A DNA stretch of 37,551 bases, taken from positions 1 through 37,551 of IMG/VR virus record IMGVR_UViG_3300001679_000003. One strand, 5' to 3'. Numbering within the stretch: the first letter of the stretch is position 1; each line of letters opens with the position of its first letter. This DNA comes from a virus. The translations under genes and the position numbers were made by a program. This document shows positions 31,451-37,452 of this stretch, piece by piece. The notes below the pieces were generated by a model. It saw only the letters and a program-made list of their open reading frames with translations, did not search any database and was not told the DNA's origin.

Positions 31451-31472
31451 GTTAATTTAAAATAAAGTTGAC
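31446..31472. promoter_or_regulatory. Candidate operator, imperfect 27-bp palindrome between divergent promoters
   Basis: GTCAA 31446-31450 and TTGAC 31468-31472 are the -35 boxes of the two divergent promoters and frame an AT-rich, nearly self-complementary core. A dimeric repressor bound here would block both RNA polymerases. The inverted ends are partly explained by the promoter boxes themselves. Confidence 0.45.
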
Positions 31473-31496
31473 AAGTGGTACAAAAGGGCGTATAAT
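31468..31496 (+). promoter_or_regulatory. Early rightward promoter P2 (shared core)
   Basis: -35 TTGACA 31468-31473, 17-base spacer, -10 TATAAT 31491-31496, with AAAAGGGCGTATAAT at 31482-31496. It is divergent from the repressor promoter, the position of lambda PR. Confidence 0.92.
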
Positions 31497-31502
31497 GTAA
31501 TT

Positions 31503-31555
31503 ATAAGGTTGGGAAAGTTCAGCCTTATTTAAACCGGATATGATGTTCGGTGCTT
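31503..31555 (+). promoter_or_regulatory. P2 leader: 5'-terminal stem-loop and attenuator-like hairpin
   Basis: ATAAGGTTG 31503-31511 pairs with CAGCCTTAT 31520-31528 (9 bp) right at the predicted RNA start. ACCGGA 31533-31538 then pairs with TTCGGT 31546-31551 and is followed by GCTTTTT, like a weak terminator. The first fits the 5'-end pattern of the other early promoters; the second may reduce or regulate read-through into the gene at 31585. Confidence 0.55.
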
Positions 31556-31584
31556 TTTAAAAACCAATAAATAGGAGATACAAT

Positions 31585-31797
31585 ATGAAAAATATTGAAG
31601 GGAAGAACTTTACCATTAAAGGTAGAGAGTACATAATCACTTGTGATGCTAGAAAATCTGAGGACAGTCTAGGATTTGGAATTGTACTTTTCAAAACGGT
31701 TACGGATACAAGCGGTGAGGACTACTCTTTGAGTGGTTGTTACTTCATGGATACAAAACCTTACTTTAGTGAGAGAGTATATAACCTAGACCATTAA
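31585..31797 (+). CDS. First early protein after the repressor promoter (70 aa)
   Basis: The product begins MKNIEGKNFTIKGREYIITCDARKS; it is beta-rich with no membrane segment. RBS AGGAGATA. It is the gene in lambda's cro/N position but has no HTH. Function unknown. An antiterminator or host-takeover role is possible from position only. A GC hairpin follows. Confidence 0.65.
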   Translation: MKNIEGKNFTIKGREYIITCDARKSEDSLGFGIVLFKTVTDTSGEDYSLSGCYFMDTKPYFSERVYNLDH

Positions 31798-31803
31798 ACC
31801 AAA

Positions 31804-31819
31804 GGGGGCAATAGCCCCC
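31804..31819 (+). promoter_or_regulatory. GC hairpin between two early genes
   Basis: GGGGGC 31804-31809 pairs with GCCCCC 31814-31819 around AATA. No U-run follows; the next SD is about 7 bases away. It is possibly an RNA-stability or processing element. Its left flank (ACCAAAG) also precedes the terminator at 32167. Confidence 0.5.
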
Positions 31820-31837
31820 ACGTAAAGGAGATACAAA

Positions 31838-32143
31838 ATGGACAATGTTGATATGGAAAATATCGTTGAAAAGATAATGAAAGATAATGAGGTTCACTAC
31901 TTCGTAGCATCGTTTAGTAATTGGAGTTCACACAAGGATTTAGAAACTTGTTTAAAGAACCAAGCACAGGCGGATAGGAGTATGGCAAAAAAAAGAAAAG
32001 GTAAATTGGTGTTTCCACCGGTTACTGTCTTTTTAGTTCCTCACCCTGCGGAGACTCATTACGGAATTCGTAATTACGCACCGCATGATGTAGATGCTTT
32101 TGTTATCGCAGAAATCAAGAATGAATCTTGGTTTAATAAATAA
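31838..32143 (+). CDS. Early protein of unknown function (101 aa)
   Basis: The product begins MDNVDMENIVEKIMKDNEVHYFV. A basic patch (SMAKKRKGK) sits mid-protein, followed by VTVFLVPHPAETHYGIRNY. RBS AAGGAGATA. It is the last gene of the first early unit, ending before a strong terminator. Family not recognised. Confidence 0.65.
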   Translation: MDNVDMENIVEKIMKDNEVHYFVASFSNWSSHKDLETCLKNQAQADRSMAKKRKGKLVFPPVTVFLVPHPAETHYGIRNYAPHDVDAFVIAEIKNESWFNK

Positions 32144-32166
32144 AGATATTTAATTATAACTTAACC

Positions 32167-32192
32167 AAAGAGGGCTTAATTGCCCTCTTTTT
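32167..32192 (+). terminator. Intrinsic terminator of the first early unit
   Basis: AAAGAGGGC 32167-32175 pairs with GCCCTCTTT 32182-32190 around TTAATT, and the T-rich 3' arm runs on to 32192. Shares 18 identical bases with the terminator at 12794. Confidence 0.9.
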
Positions 32193-32303
32193 ATATCCAA
32201 AACTCTCTACGCTATTTTGGAGGGGGAAACTACACAGAAAATATTTTAGCGCAACCTAAGACGCCATTGCTTTAAGAAAAGTGATGTTTTTTTAAAATAA
32301 GTG
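32193..32303 (+). other. Intergenic stretch between first early terminator and P3
   Basis: No ORF. An inverted repeat TCCAAAA (32196-32202) with TTTTGGA (32215-32221), followed by GGGGGAAACTAC, which resembles the P3 leader hairpin. The run of A and T just before the P3 -35 could be an UP element. Nothing else recognised. Confidence 0.4.
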
Positions 32304-32331
32304 TTGACAATAGGATAAAAGGGCGTATAAT
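32304..32331 (+). promoter_or_regulatory. Early promoter P3 (shared core)
   Basis: -35 TTGACA 32304-32309, 16-base spacer, -10 TATAAT 32326-32331, with the shared 15-mer at 32317-32331. It drives the small early genes from 32389 on. Confidence 0.92.
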
Positions 32332-32341
32332 GGTATTTAAG

Positions 32342-32359
32342 AGGTAGGGGAAACTACCT
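32342..32359 (+). promoter_or_regulatory. 5'-terminal stem-loop of the P3 transcript
   Basis: AGGTAG 32342-32347 pairs with CTACCT 32354-32359 (extendable by a G-U), loop GGGAAA. It starts about 10 bases after the -10. Confidence 0.6.
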
Positions 32360-32388
32360 TGATTTTAACTAAATAAACGGAGATAGAA

Positions 32389-32679
32389 ATGAAAAACATT
32401 AATACTTATAACACAACTTTACACTTTGACAAATACGCAAATATGTTACTCGCTGAAAAGTCTTTTAGACTAATCGGAATTGAGTTGGACTTCCTAAGAA
32501 ATAGCAAACACAACGAAGAAGAGGAATACCGAAGTGCTTACATTACAACGGATGCTGTTGAACTTACGATAGAGGTTAAACAATTAACACAAGAGGATGT
32601 TCAATCTTTCAGCGACTTTAATGAGGTACTAGACATCATTGGAATGTTTGATGCTAACCTTTCAGATGAGGATAAATAA
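32389..32679 (+). CDS. Early acidic protein (96 aa)
   Basis: The product begins MKNINTYNTTLHFDKYANMLLAE. The body is acidic with a VELTIEVKQLTQEDVQSF segment. No membrane helix. RBS CGGAGATA. It is the first gene of the P3 unit, so likely made soon after infection. Unrecognised. Confidence 0.65.
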   Translation: MKNINTYNTTLHFDKYANMLLAEKSFRLIGIELDFLRNSKHNEEEEYRSAYITTDAVELTIEVKQLTQEDVQSFSDFNEVLDIIGMFDANLSDEDK

Positions 32680-32900
32680 TGTACGATTCAAAATTAGAAA
32701 CGAAGTTAGACAAACTAACAACTACAATTTCTAACCATATCAGTAGAGGTAATTACAATTCTCAAACTTCAAAGGCTTGGGAACTACAAGATAGATATGA
32801 TGAGTTGAAAGAAAAGGCACAGGATAAAGATGCTTGGTTCGCTTATTGTACAACTAGAGGACTAAGCGTTGACCATAGGGCTTGGGATTTGTGGGCATAG
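32679..32900 (+). CDS. Early protein (73 aa)
   Basis: Starts on the last A of the previous stop. The product begins MYDSKLETKLDKLTTTISNHISRGN, a helical N terminus, then charged segments and a Trp-rich end (DHRAWDLWA). Unrecognised. Confidence 0.6.
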   Translation: MYDSKLETKLDKLTTTISNHISRGNYNSQTSKAWELQDRYDELKEKAQDKDAWFAYCTTRGLSVDHRAWDLWA

Positions 32901-32908
32901 GGGGAATC

Positions 32909-33190
32909 ATGGCACTAAGAACTCAACGACAATTTGCAGAAATTATTAATAATAATCACTGTGGTAATTTATCTAAATCTTATGAACTAGCAGAGGAATA
33001 CGGATTTTATGCTAGTGACTTGAGAGAATTCTATACAGAGGAATACTACTGGTTTGACGTTACGAAATTAATCTCAATCGCAGAGGGTGCGATGATGGTT
33101 AGATTAGTACAAGAACAAGAGAATAGCAAGATGGATAGAGATGCTTATATCTATCAACTGAACGAACTAAAAAATAAAGAGGAGAAATAA
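32909..33190 (+). CDS. Early helical protein (93 aa)
   Basis: I chose ATG 32909 (MALRTQRQFAEIIN) over 32882 because AGGGGGAA precedes it at the right distance and it avoids overlapping the gene before. Mostly helical and acidic, with tyrosine-rich FYTEEYYWFDV. Unrecognised. Confidence 0.6.
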   Translation: MALRTQRQFAEIINNNHCGNLSKSYELAEEYGFYASDLREFYTEEYYWFDVTKLISIAEGAMMVRLVQEQENSKMDRDAYIYQLNELKNKEEK

Positions 33191-33191
33191 A

Positions 33192-33341
33192 ATGCTTGTA
33201 CAAGAAAGGAATGATGGTTCGGTTTTATGCGAACACAGAACTAAAGACGATGTTTTAATATCCGAGGTGTATTACGGATATTCTAAACAAGAGGCAATTC
33301 GTAAATTCACCAAAATGGTGAAGGAGATTAAAAATGGCTAG
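33192..33341 (+). CDS. Small early protein (49 aa)
   Basis: ATG 33192, stop TAG 33339-33341. The product begins MLVQERNDGSVLCEHRTKDDV and ends with a helix (KQEAIRKFTKMVKEIKNG). Overlaps the next start by 8 bases. Unrecognised; supported by coupling on both sides. Confidence 0.5.
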   Translation: MLVQERNDGSVLCEHRTKDDVLISEVYYGYSKQEAIRKFTKMVKEIKNG

Positions 33342-33492
33342 TACAGAAAGAGATGGAATCAGATATTTTAACTGTTGTTTGTGTGATGAAATTTTTGAAG
33401 GTTATGGGAATAATCCCGACCCGATAAGAGATTCTGAAGGAAAGCAATTTGATGAAGATGAAAAGTCATTCCGGCAAGATTTAAAGAACTAA
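33334..33492 (+). CDS. Small Cys-containing early protein (52 aa)
   Basis: ATG 33334 within AAGGAGATTAAAAATGG; stop TAA 33490-33492. It contains FNCCLCDEIFEGYGNNPDPI, like the 'CxxC...GYGNNPxP' segment of many small phage zinc proteins. Only one CxxC pair is present, so metal binding would need dimerisation or other ligands. Confidence 0.6.
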   Translation: MASTERDGIRYFNCCLCDEIFEGYGNNPDPIRDSEGKQFDEDEKSFRQDLKN

Positions 33493-33507
33493 AAATAGGA
33501 GAATAGT

Positions 33508-33843
33508 ATGAAACTTTTAACTAAAGCAATAGAGACGAAATTAAGAGCAAACGAAGTTATAGCAAGTAGAACGGGTGAGAGCGGTAAGCCGGTTGTTAAG
33601 TTTTTCAATCCGTGTGGCGCAGGTACTTGGCTAATATCAGACATGGATGAAGATGGTGTTTGTTTTGGTCTATGTGATTTAGGTATGGGCTGTCCTGAAC
33701 TTGGCACTGTGTCAATCCATGAACTTCAATCTACAAGGTTGATGTTTGGTTTAGGTATAGAGCGTGATATTCATTGGGAAGCAAAAAAGACACTAGGTGA
33801 TTATGCCGAAGAAGCACGTCAACTTGGTTACATAAAGGACTAG
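33508..33843 (+). CDS. DUF2958-family protein
   Basis: This 111-residue protein has LLTKAIETKLRANE at the start, VVKFFNPCGAGTWLISDMDEDG, ELGTVSIHELQS and FGLGIERDIHWEAKKTL, which is the DUF2958 pattern common on plasmids and phages. Its function is unknown. Its distribution on mobile elements suggests anti-defence or regulation, but that is inference. Confidence 0.85.
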   Translation: MKLLTKAIETKLRANEVIASRTGESGKPVVKFFNPCGAGTWLISDMDEDGVCFGLCDLGMGCPELGTVSIHELQSTRLMFGLGIERDIHWEAKKTLGDYAEEARQLGYIKD

Positions 33844-33851
33844 GTGTTGAT

Positions 33852-34127
33852 ATGAAAAAACAAGAAGGTAAGAAACTATGGGATGAAATCCAAGAAAAGA
33901 AAGAAGGACAATCTATCTATATTGGAGTCGCACAGATTGACTGTGACCAAGTTGAATCCACAAGCAGAGCAATTATTAGGGCAACAATAAACGGTTATAG
34001 AGATTTTGATAATCAAGTTTATATGGAGTCTGAAGGCTCATATTCTTTATCAATATTGACAAGAGAAGAATACGCAAACTGGAATCAGCCATCAATAGAC
34101 CATAGAGCAGAACAATATAATTATTAG
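33852..34127 (+). CDS. Early protein (91 aa), unknown
   Basis: The product begins MKKQEGKKLWDEIQEKKEG, then IYIGVAQIDCDQVESTSRAIIRATING, a beta-alpha segment. Soluble. It follows the DUF2958 gene by 8 bases. No family recognised. Confidence 0.58.
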   Translation: MKKQEGKKLWDEIQEKKEGQSIYIGVAQIDCDQVESTSRAIIRATINGYRDFDNQVYMESEGSYSLSILTREEYANWNQPSIDHRAEQYNY

Positions 34128-34135
34128 GAGTTAGT

Positions 34136-34270
34136 ATGAATGAAGATTACAAAGACTTATTCTATGAATGGTTGTCATCATGCCCAGTTCAATGGGTTCT
34201 TAATGAAGAATTTGATGGTTCAGTAACCTACACGTTTCATTTCGATGCAGAAGATAAGGAGAAAGTATGA
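34136..34270 (+). CDS. Small acidic early protein (44 aa)
   Basis: ATG 34136 after AGGAG, stop TGA 34268-34270 overlapping the HTH gene start (ATGA). The product begins MNEDYKDLFYEWLSSCPVQW and ends FDAEDKEKV. Unrecognised; acidic and aromatic. Confidence 0.55.
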   Translation: MNEDYKDLFYEWLSSCPVQWVLNEEFDGSVTYTFHFDAEDKEKV

Positions 34271-34467
34271 AAAGAACAGATTTAACTGGCGAAGAAATCC
34301 GCCAATTCAGAATGGACTTAGGTTTAAAGCAGAGAGATTGTGCTGAAATTATTGGTGTTGGATTACGTCAATGGCAAAAGTATGAAGATGGCACTCATAA
34401 ATGTAAGAAGATTTATATTGATGTTATAAAGATGGAGGCAGAAAATGACATTAGAGCAGATAATTAA
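34267..34467 (+). CDS. Cro-like HTH regulator (XRE family)
   Basis: This 66-residue protein has a full helix-turn-helix: EEIRQFRMDLGLKQRDCAEI then GVGLRQWQKYEDGTHK, as in XRE/Cro proteins. Small, single-domain, in the early rightward transcript, so it fits a Cro-type role opposing the repressor at 31222 or controlling replication genes. Overlaps the next gene by 23 bases. Confidence 0.78.
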   Translation: MKRTDLTGEEIRQFRMDLGLKQRDCAEIIGVGLRQWQKYEDGTHKCKKIYIDVIKMEAENDIRADN

Positions 34468-34657
34468 AGAAGAGTTAACAGTTGACCTTTGCGAAAACTT
34501 TGGTTACACGTTAGAAGAGGTTGAGTCAGGCAATATCCGGTTTCACGAGAAGTACGGAGACCCTAATATTGATTATTTAGCAAATAAGATATTCCATAGA
34601 ATGTGGGATGCTTACAACGAAGAATTAGATGAAATCGTTATACCATCACCGGAATAA
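34445..34657 (+). CDS. Early protein (70 aa), unknown
   Basis: The product begins MTLEQIIKEELTVDLCENFGY and is acidic throughout, with IRFHEKYGDPNIDYLANKI. Starts inside the HTH gene, ending 152 bases before the replication gene. Unrecognised. Confidence 0.52.
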   Translation: MTLEQIIKEELTVDLCENFGYTLEEVESGNIRFHEKYGDPNIDYLANKIFHRMWDAYNEELDEIVIPSPE

Positions 34658-34693
34658 TTTTCAAGAATGTCGCTTAAATACAACATAAAGGAG

Positions 34694-34763
34694 TATAATG
34701 GTAAGTACCTCAATAAAGGTAGTTTAAACAAGGGTGGGAGTAATTACCTGCCCTTTCCTTTTT
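34694..34763 (+). promoter_or_regulatory. Candidate short promoter-hairpin-terminator unit before the replication genes
   Basis: TATAAT 34694-34699 is preceded by ATAAAGGAG, a near copy of the early promoter core, but no good -35 is visible. Downstream TACCT/AGGTA (about 34705-34720) forms a small hairpin. AAGGGTGGG 34730-34738 pairs with CCTGCCCTT 34747-34755 (two wobble pairs) followed by TCCTTTTT, a terminator-like end. It could make a short RNA of about 60 bases, or act as an attenuator. Confidence 0.4.
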
Positions 34764-34809
34764 GTGGGGTACTGGACATTAGACTAACATATTTTATAGG
34801 GGGAATCGA

Positions 34810-35568
34810 ATGGGCAAATCCGCTCGTAGCAAGTCAATCAATCGTACTGGGTTTACATTTTACAAATCATATTACGAAATCTATCAACAACTTAATGATG
34901 AGCAAAAAGTACAGTTTGTTGATGCAATCTTAGAACACCAATTTACAGACGCAGACACAGACGACATATCGTTTGAAGATGTTATCCTGAATATCGCGTG
35001 GTTAGGTATTAAGCCTAATCTAAAAAACAATAAAGCCAAATTCTTAAACGGTTCTCAACCTAAAAACAAGCAAAGTGGAAGCGGAAACGGAGCGAATCCG
35101 GAGCGAAGGGCTAACAATGAAAAGGAGTATGAGAAGGAAAAGGAAAATGAAAAGGAAAATGAAAAGGAAAATGAGAATGAAAATGTAGAGGTTGCCATAT
35201 CGCTATCGCTCAATGACAATAGCAAATACGATATAACAGGTTCTTTGATTATTGAATTAACAGAATTGTATCAATCAGTAGATATTATTCAAGAATTAAG
35301 AAAAATGAAGGGGTGGCTGATGGCAAATCCCACCAAACGTAAAACTAGGAGGGGGTTACTGCGGTTTGTAAATAATTGGCTCTCCCGTGAACAGGATAGG
35401 GGGGCATCACAAAAAGACGTAAAGGCTGATTCGTATGGTGGAATGGAAAAAACCATACGGGAACAAATGAACAAACCAAATTCAACACCATTGACTACTG
35501 CTCAGATTAAATTAATCAGACAGCAAGAATATGATGAACAACAAGGGAGATTATTAGATGTACACTAA
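34810..35568 (+). CDS. Replication initiation-type protein (DUF6291, O position)
   Basis: In this 252-residue protein the N-terminal domain (FTFYKSYYEIYQQLNDEQKVQFVDAILEHQF, up to about 80) is DUF6291-like. A charged low-complexity linker (about 95-125, Glu/Lys/Asn repeats) follows, then a helical C-terminal domain with a basic patch (NPTKRKTRRGLLRFVNNWL) like the DNA-binding parts of phage replication proteins. Order before a P-like gene supports an initiator role. RBS AGGGGGAA. It overlaps the next gene by 11 bases. Confidence 0.7.
   Translation: MGKSARSKSINRTGFTFYKSYYEIYQQLNDEQKVQFVDAILEHQFTDADTDDISFEDVILNIAWLGIKPNLKNNKAKFLNGSQPKNKQSGSGNGANPERRANNEKEYEKEKENEKENEKENENENVEVAISLSLNDNSKYDITGSLIIELTELYQSVDIIQELRKMKGWLMANPTKRKTRRGLLRFVNNWLSREQDRGASQKDVKADSYGGMEKTIREQMNKPNSTPLTTAQIKLIRQQEYDEQQGRLLDVH
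35137..35184 (+). repeat. 12-bp tandem repeats in the replication gene linker
   Basis: GAAAAGGAAAAT occurs three times exactly (35137-35172) and a fourth degenerate copy (GAGAATGAAAAT) ends at 35184. In frame they encode the four-residue unit EKEN. Copy number can vary by slippage without shifting the frame. Confidence 0.85.
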
Positions 35569-36040
35569 ACCAATAGACACAATAGAGGTCGCAGTAAGTA
35601 TTTTATCTCGGTTAGAAATGGAATACAAATACGCTTCAGCCAAAGCGGTTGATAAGCCCGACATGATTAAATTTTTAGCAGAGCAACTAGACAGATTAGA
35701 ACGACATGATGTCATGTGTTGGAGTGAGGCTTTGAACAACATATCAGATTTAGGACAGAAACATCCGCCCTCAATACCTGAGATTATTCAAGCAATAAGG
35801 AAAGTTGGTATCGCCACAAGACCAAAAACAAAAAGATTAGAGGTACAACAAATACCGTTTGAATCAGTATGGGCAGGGCAAACTGATGAAGAACACTTAG
35901 AAGATGTTAGAACTTGGCTTAAATATTGCCCAGTAAAAATGCCTTCTGTTATGCTTGAGTGGGTAGTAGCACAAGAGGATAGTGTTAAGGCTCAACTACG
36001 AAGAGTTAAGCATAAAGATTTCAGAAAGGTGCTGAAATGA
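35558..36040 (+). CDS. Replication loader-like protein (P position)
   Basis: This 160-residue helical protein has LAEQLDRLERHDVMCWSEALNNI, then HPPSIPEIIQAIRKV, resembling phage replication proteins that follow the O-like gene (lambda P-type loaders). No ATPase motif. It probably brings a host helicase to the origin. The assignment is by position and impression. Overlaps neighbours by 11 and 4 bases. Confidence 0.6.
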   Translation: MYTKPIDTIEVAVSILSRLEMEYKYASAKAVDKPDMIKFLAEQLDRLERHDVMCWSEALNNISDLGQKHPPSIPEIIQAIRKVGIATRPKTKRLEVQQIPFESVWAGQTDEEHLEDVRTWLKYCPVKMPSVMLEWVVAQEDSVKAQLRRVKHKDFRKVLK

Positions 36041-36174
36041 GTTACGCAAGATACAGAACATTGATGGATACAGAGAAATGGCTAAGAAAAGAACTTATCA
36101 GAAAACCTAAGTCCAATCTGTATGTCGGTTATTTAACATTGTTAATTGCTGTGAAGAAGAAGTATGAAAATTAG
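36037..36174 (+). CDS. Small basic protein (45 aa)
   Basis: ATGA overlap upstream, stop TAG 36172-36174. The product begins MSYARYRTLMDTEKWLRKEL and ends with a helix and basic tail (LLIAVKKKYEN). Overlaps the next gene by 11 bases. Unrecognised. Confidence 0.5.
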   Translation: MSYARYRTLMDTEKWLRKELIRKPKSNLYVGYLTLLIAVKKKYEN

Positions 36175-36631
36175 TCTAAAAAAAGTCTCGGATATTATGA
36201 TTATTCCGGATGATAAAGAAAGTGCTGATTTTATTGATAAGATGAAATACAATCAAGTGATAACTGCTGATTTCAAGAAACCACGTAATTATAGTTTCCA
36301 CAAGAAGTATTTTGCTTTGATTAAATATGCTTATGAAAACTGGCAACCGGAAGAGTTTGAGTCTCCGGAATGGGAAGGGGTTGTACCCGAAAAGTCGTTT
36401 GACCGGTTTAGAAAGGATTTGATTATCTTGAGTGGCAGATACAATGCTGTATATCGTATTGATGGAAGTGTTAGAATTGAGGCTGAATCAATTTCATTTG
36501 CTAGTATGACAGAAGAGGGTTTTGCTGAATTATATGATGCTACAATAAACGTGATTTTAAAGAAAATATTAACTAATTATTCTAGGGAAGATATTGACGG
36601 GGTTATTGAAGAAGTGGAGGCTTTTTACTAA
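36164..36631 (+). CDS. DUF1367-family protein
   Basis: This 155-residue protein has ADFKKPRNYSFHKKYFALIKYAYENW early, then EKSFDRFRKDLIILSGRY and IRIEAESISFASM-type residues; this is the DUF1367 pattern seen in nin-like regions of lambdoid phages. Function unknown; commonly grouped with recombination genes. A one-base overlap joins it to the next gene. Confidence 0.85.
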   Translation: MKISLKKVSDIMIIPDDKESADFIDKMKYNQVITADFKKPRNYSFHKKYFALIKYAYENWQPEEFESPEWEGVVPEKSFDRFRKDLIILSGRYNAVYRIDGSVRIEAESISFASMTEEGFAELYDATINVILKKILTNYSREDIDGVIEEVEAFY

Positions 36632-36825
36632 TGGCAGGAATCACGATAGAGCAAAAATATAAGGTAGCAATAGAAATGGTTAGTGATTTGTCTAATGCGA
36701 CGTTAGAAGTGGCAGAGTTTTCTACGCCAGAAACAGTAGATGCCTCTATTGAATTAATGCTTAATCATGATGATAAAACTTTATTTGGACTGATGATGAG
36801 CGGACAATCAGAAGAAAGACATTGA
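36631..36825 (+). CDS. Small hypothetical protein (64 aa)
   Basis: The product begins MAGITIEQKYKVAIEMVSDL, helical and acidic. Overlaps DUF1367 by one base and the nuclease gene by 4 bases (TTGA). Unrecognised. Confidence 0.55.
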   Translation: MAGITIEQKYKVAIEMVSDLSNATLEVAEFSTPETVDASIELMLNHDDKTLFGLMMSGQSEERH

Positions 36826-37085
36826 AGCCAAAAGAACGTAAAGAGAGATTCAGGAATTTGTCTGAATATGGGTGCTGTGTTTGTCGTAGACCGGCTGAAA
36901 TACATCACTTGGTTGGTTTGAAATATAGTGGAATGGCACAAAAATCTAAAGATGAATATACCATACCTTTGTGTGTTGACCATCATAGAGGCGCACAAGG
37001 TATTCATCAGATAGGACAAAAGACTTGGGAAAAGGCTTACGGCACTCAAGAATATCACCTTGAATATATAGACCAAAAAATTTAA
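36822..37085 (+). CDS. Ref-like HNH nuclease (RecA-dependent nuclease family)
   Basis: This 87-residue protein has Cys18-x2-Cys21, then EIHHLVG (His28-His29), IPLCVDHHRG (Cys51, His54, His55) and IHQIG (His62), then WEKAYGTQ. This is the zinc-and-HNH pattern of P1 Ref-type enzymes, which need RecA filaments to cut DNA. Start is TTG 36822, overlapping the previous stop; no ATG or GTG fits upstream of the Cys pair. Confidence 0.82.
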   Translation: MKPKERKERFRNLSEYGCCVCRRPAEIHHLVGLKYSGMAQKSKDEYTIPLCVDHHRGAQGIHQIGQKTWEKAYGTQEYHLEYIDQKI

Positions 37086-37114
37086 AAAAAACCATACTTT
37101 TTTGCAAATAAGTG

Positions 37115-37142
37115 TTGACTTTTACATAAAAGGGCGTATAAT
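37115..37142 (+). promoter_or_regulatory. Early promoter P4 (shared core)
   Basis: -35 TTGACT 37115-37120, 16-base spacer, -10 TATAAT 37137-37142, with the shared 15-mer at 37128-37142. It drives the genes from 37207 across the junction into the small-gene chain. An AT-rich run upstream may be an UP element. Confidence 0.92.
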
Positions 37143-37149
37143 TGTAAAC

Positions 37150-37174
37150 ATAAGGTAGAGAGAAGTTACCTTAT
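37150..37174 (+). promoter_or_regulatory. 5'-terminal stem-loop of the P4 transcript
   Basis: ATAAGGTA 37150-37157 pairs perfectly with TACCTTAT 37167-37174 (8 bp), 9-base loop GAGAGAAGT. It begins 7 bases after the -10. Confidence 0.65.
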
Positions 37175-37206
37175 TTAACTAACCAAAAACAATTAGGAGA
37201 TAGAAA

Positions 37207-37452
37207 ATGAACACAACAGAAACAATTAAATTCAAAAGAGTTTGGACAGGTTCAATGTTAGGAACTTGTCAGAATATGCGTAAACACTATGAATATCACA
37301 GTGAAGATGGTCAATACATTATTAGCCAAGGCAAGGGATGTATGGATTGGGATAAACCATATTGGAGAGTAAAAAATACTGTAACTAGACAATTTGGTAG
37401 TAAGTGTACATATTTAGCAGATGCTAAAAAATACGCTAGTGAGGTATCGTAA
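37207..37452 (+). CDS. Early protein (81 aa), unknown
   Basis: The product begins MNTTETIKFKRVWTGSMLGTCQ and contains DGQYIISQGKGCMDWDKPYWRV, then KCTYLADAKKYASEVS. RBS AGGAGATAG. It is the first gene behind P4. Mixed alpha/beta, no membrane segment. The same general build as the next gene ('K.nG.W...A..yA.E.' endings), so the two may be distant paralogues. Confidence 0.65.
   Translation: MNTTETIKFKRVWTGSMLGTCQNMRKHYEYHSEDGQYIISQGKGCMDWDKPYWRVKNTVTRQFGSKCTYLADAKKYASEVS

Noticed and set aside
34667-34933. 88-residue ORF before the replication gene
   Set aside because: It overlaps the well-supported replication gene by more than 120 bases, runs through the terminator-like hairpin and has odd composition.
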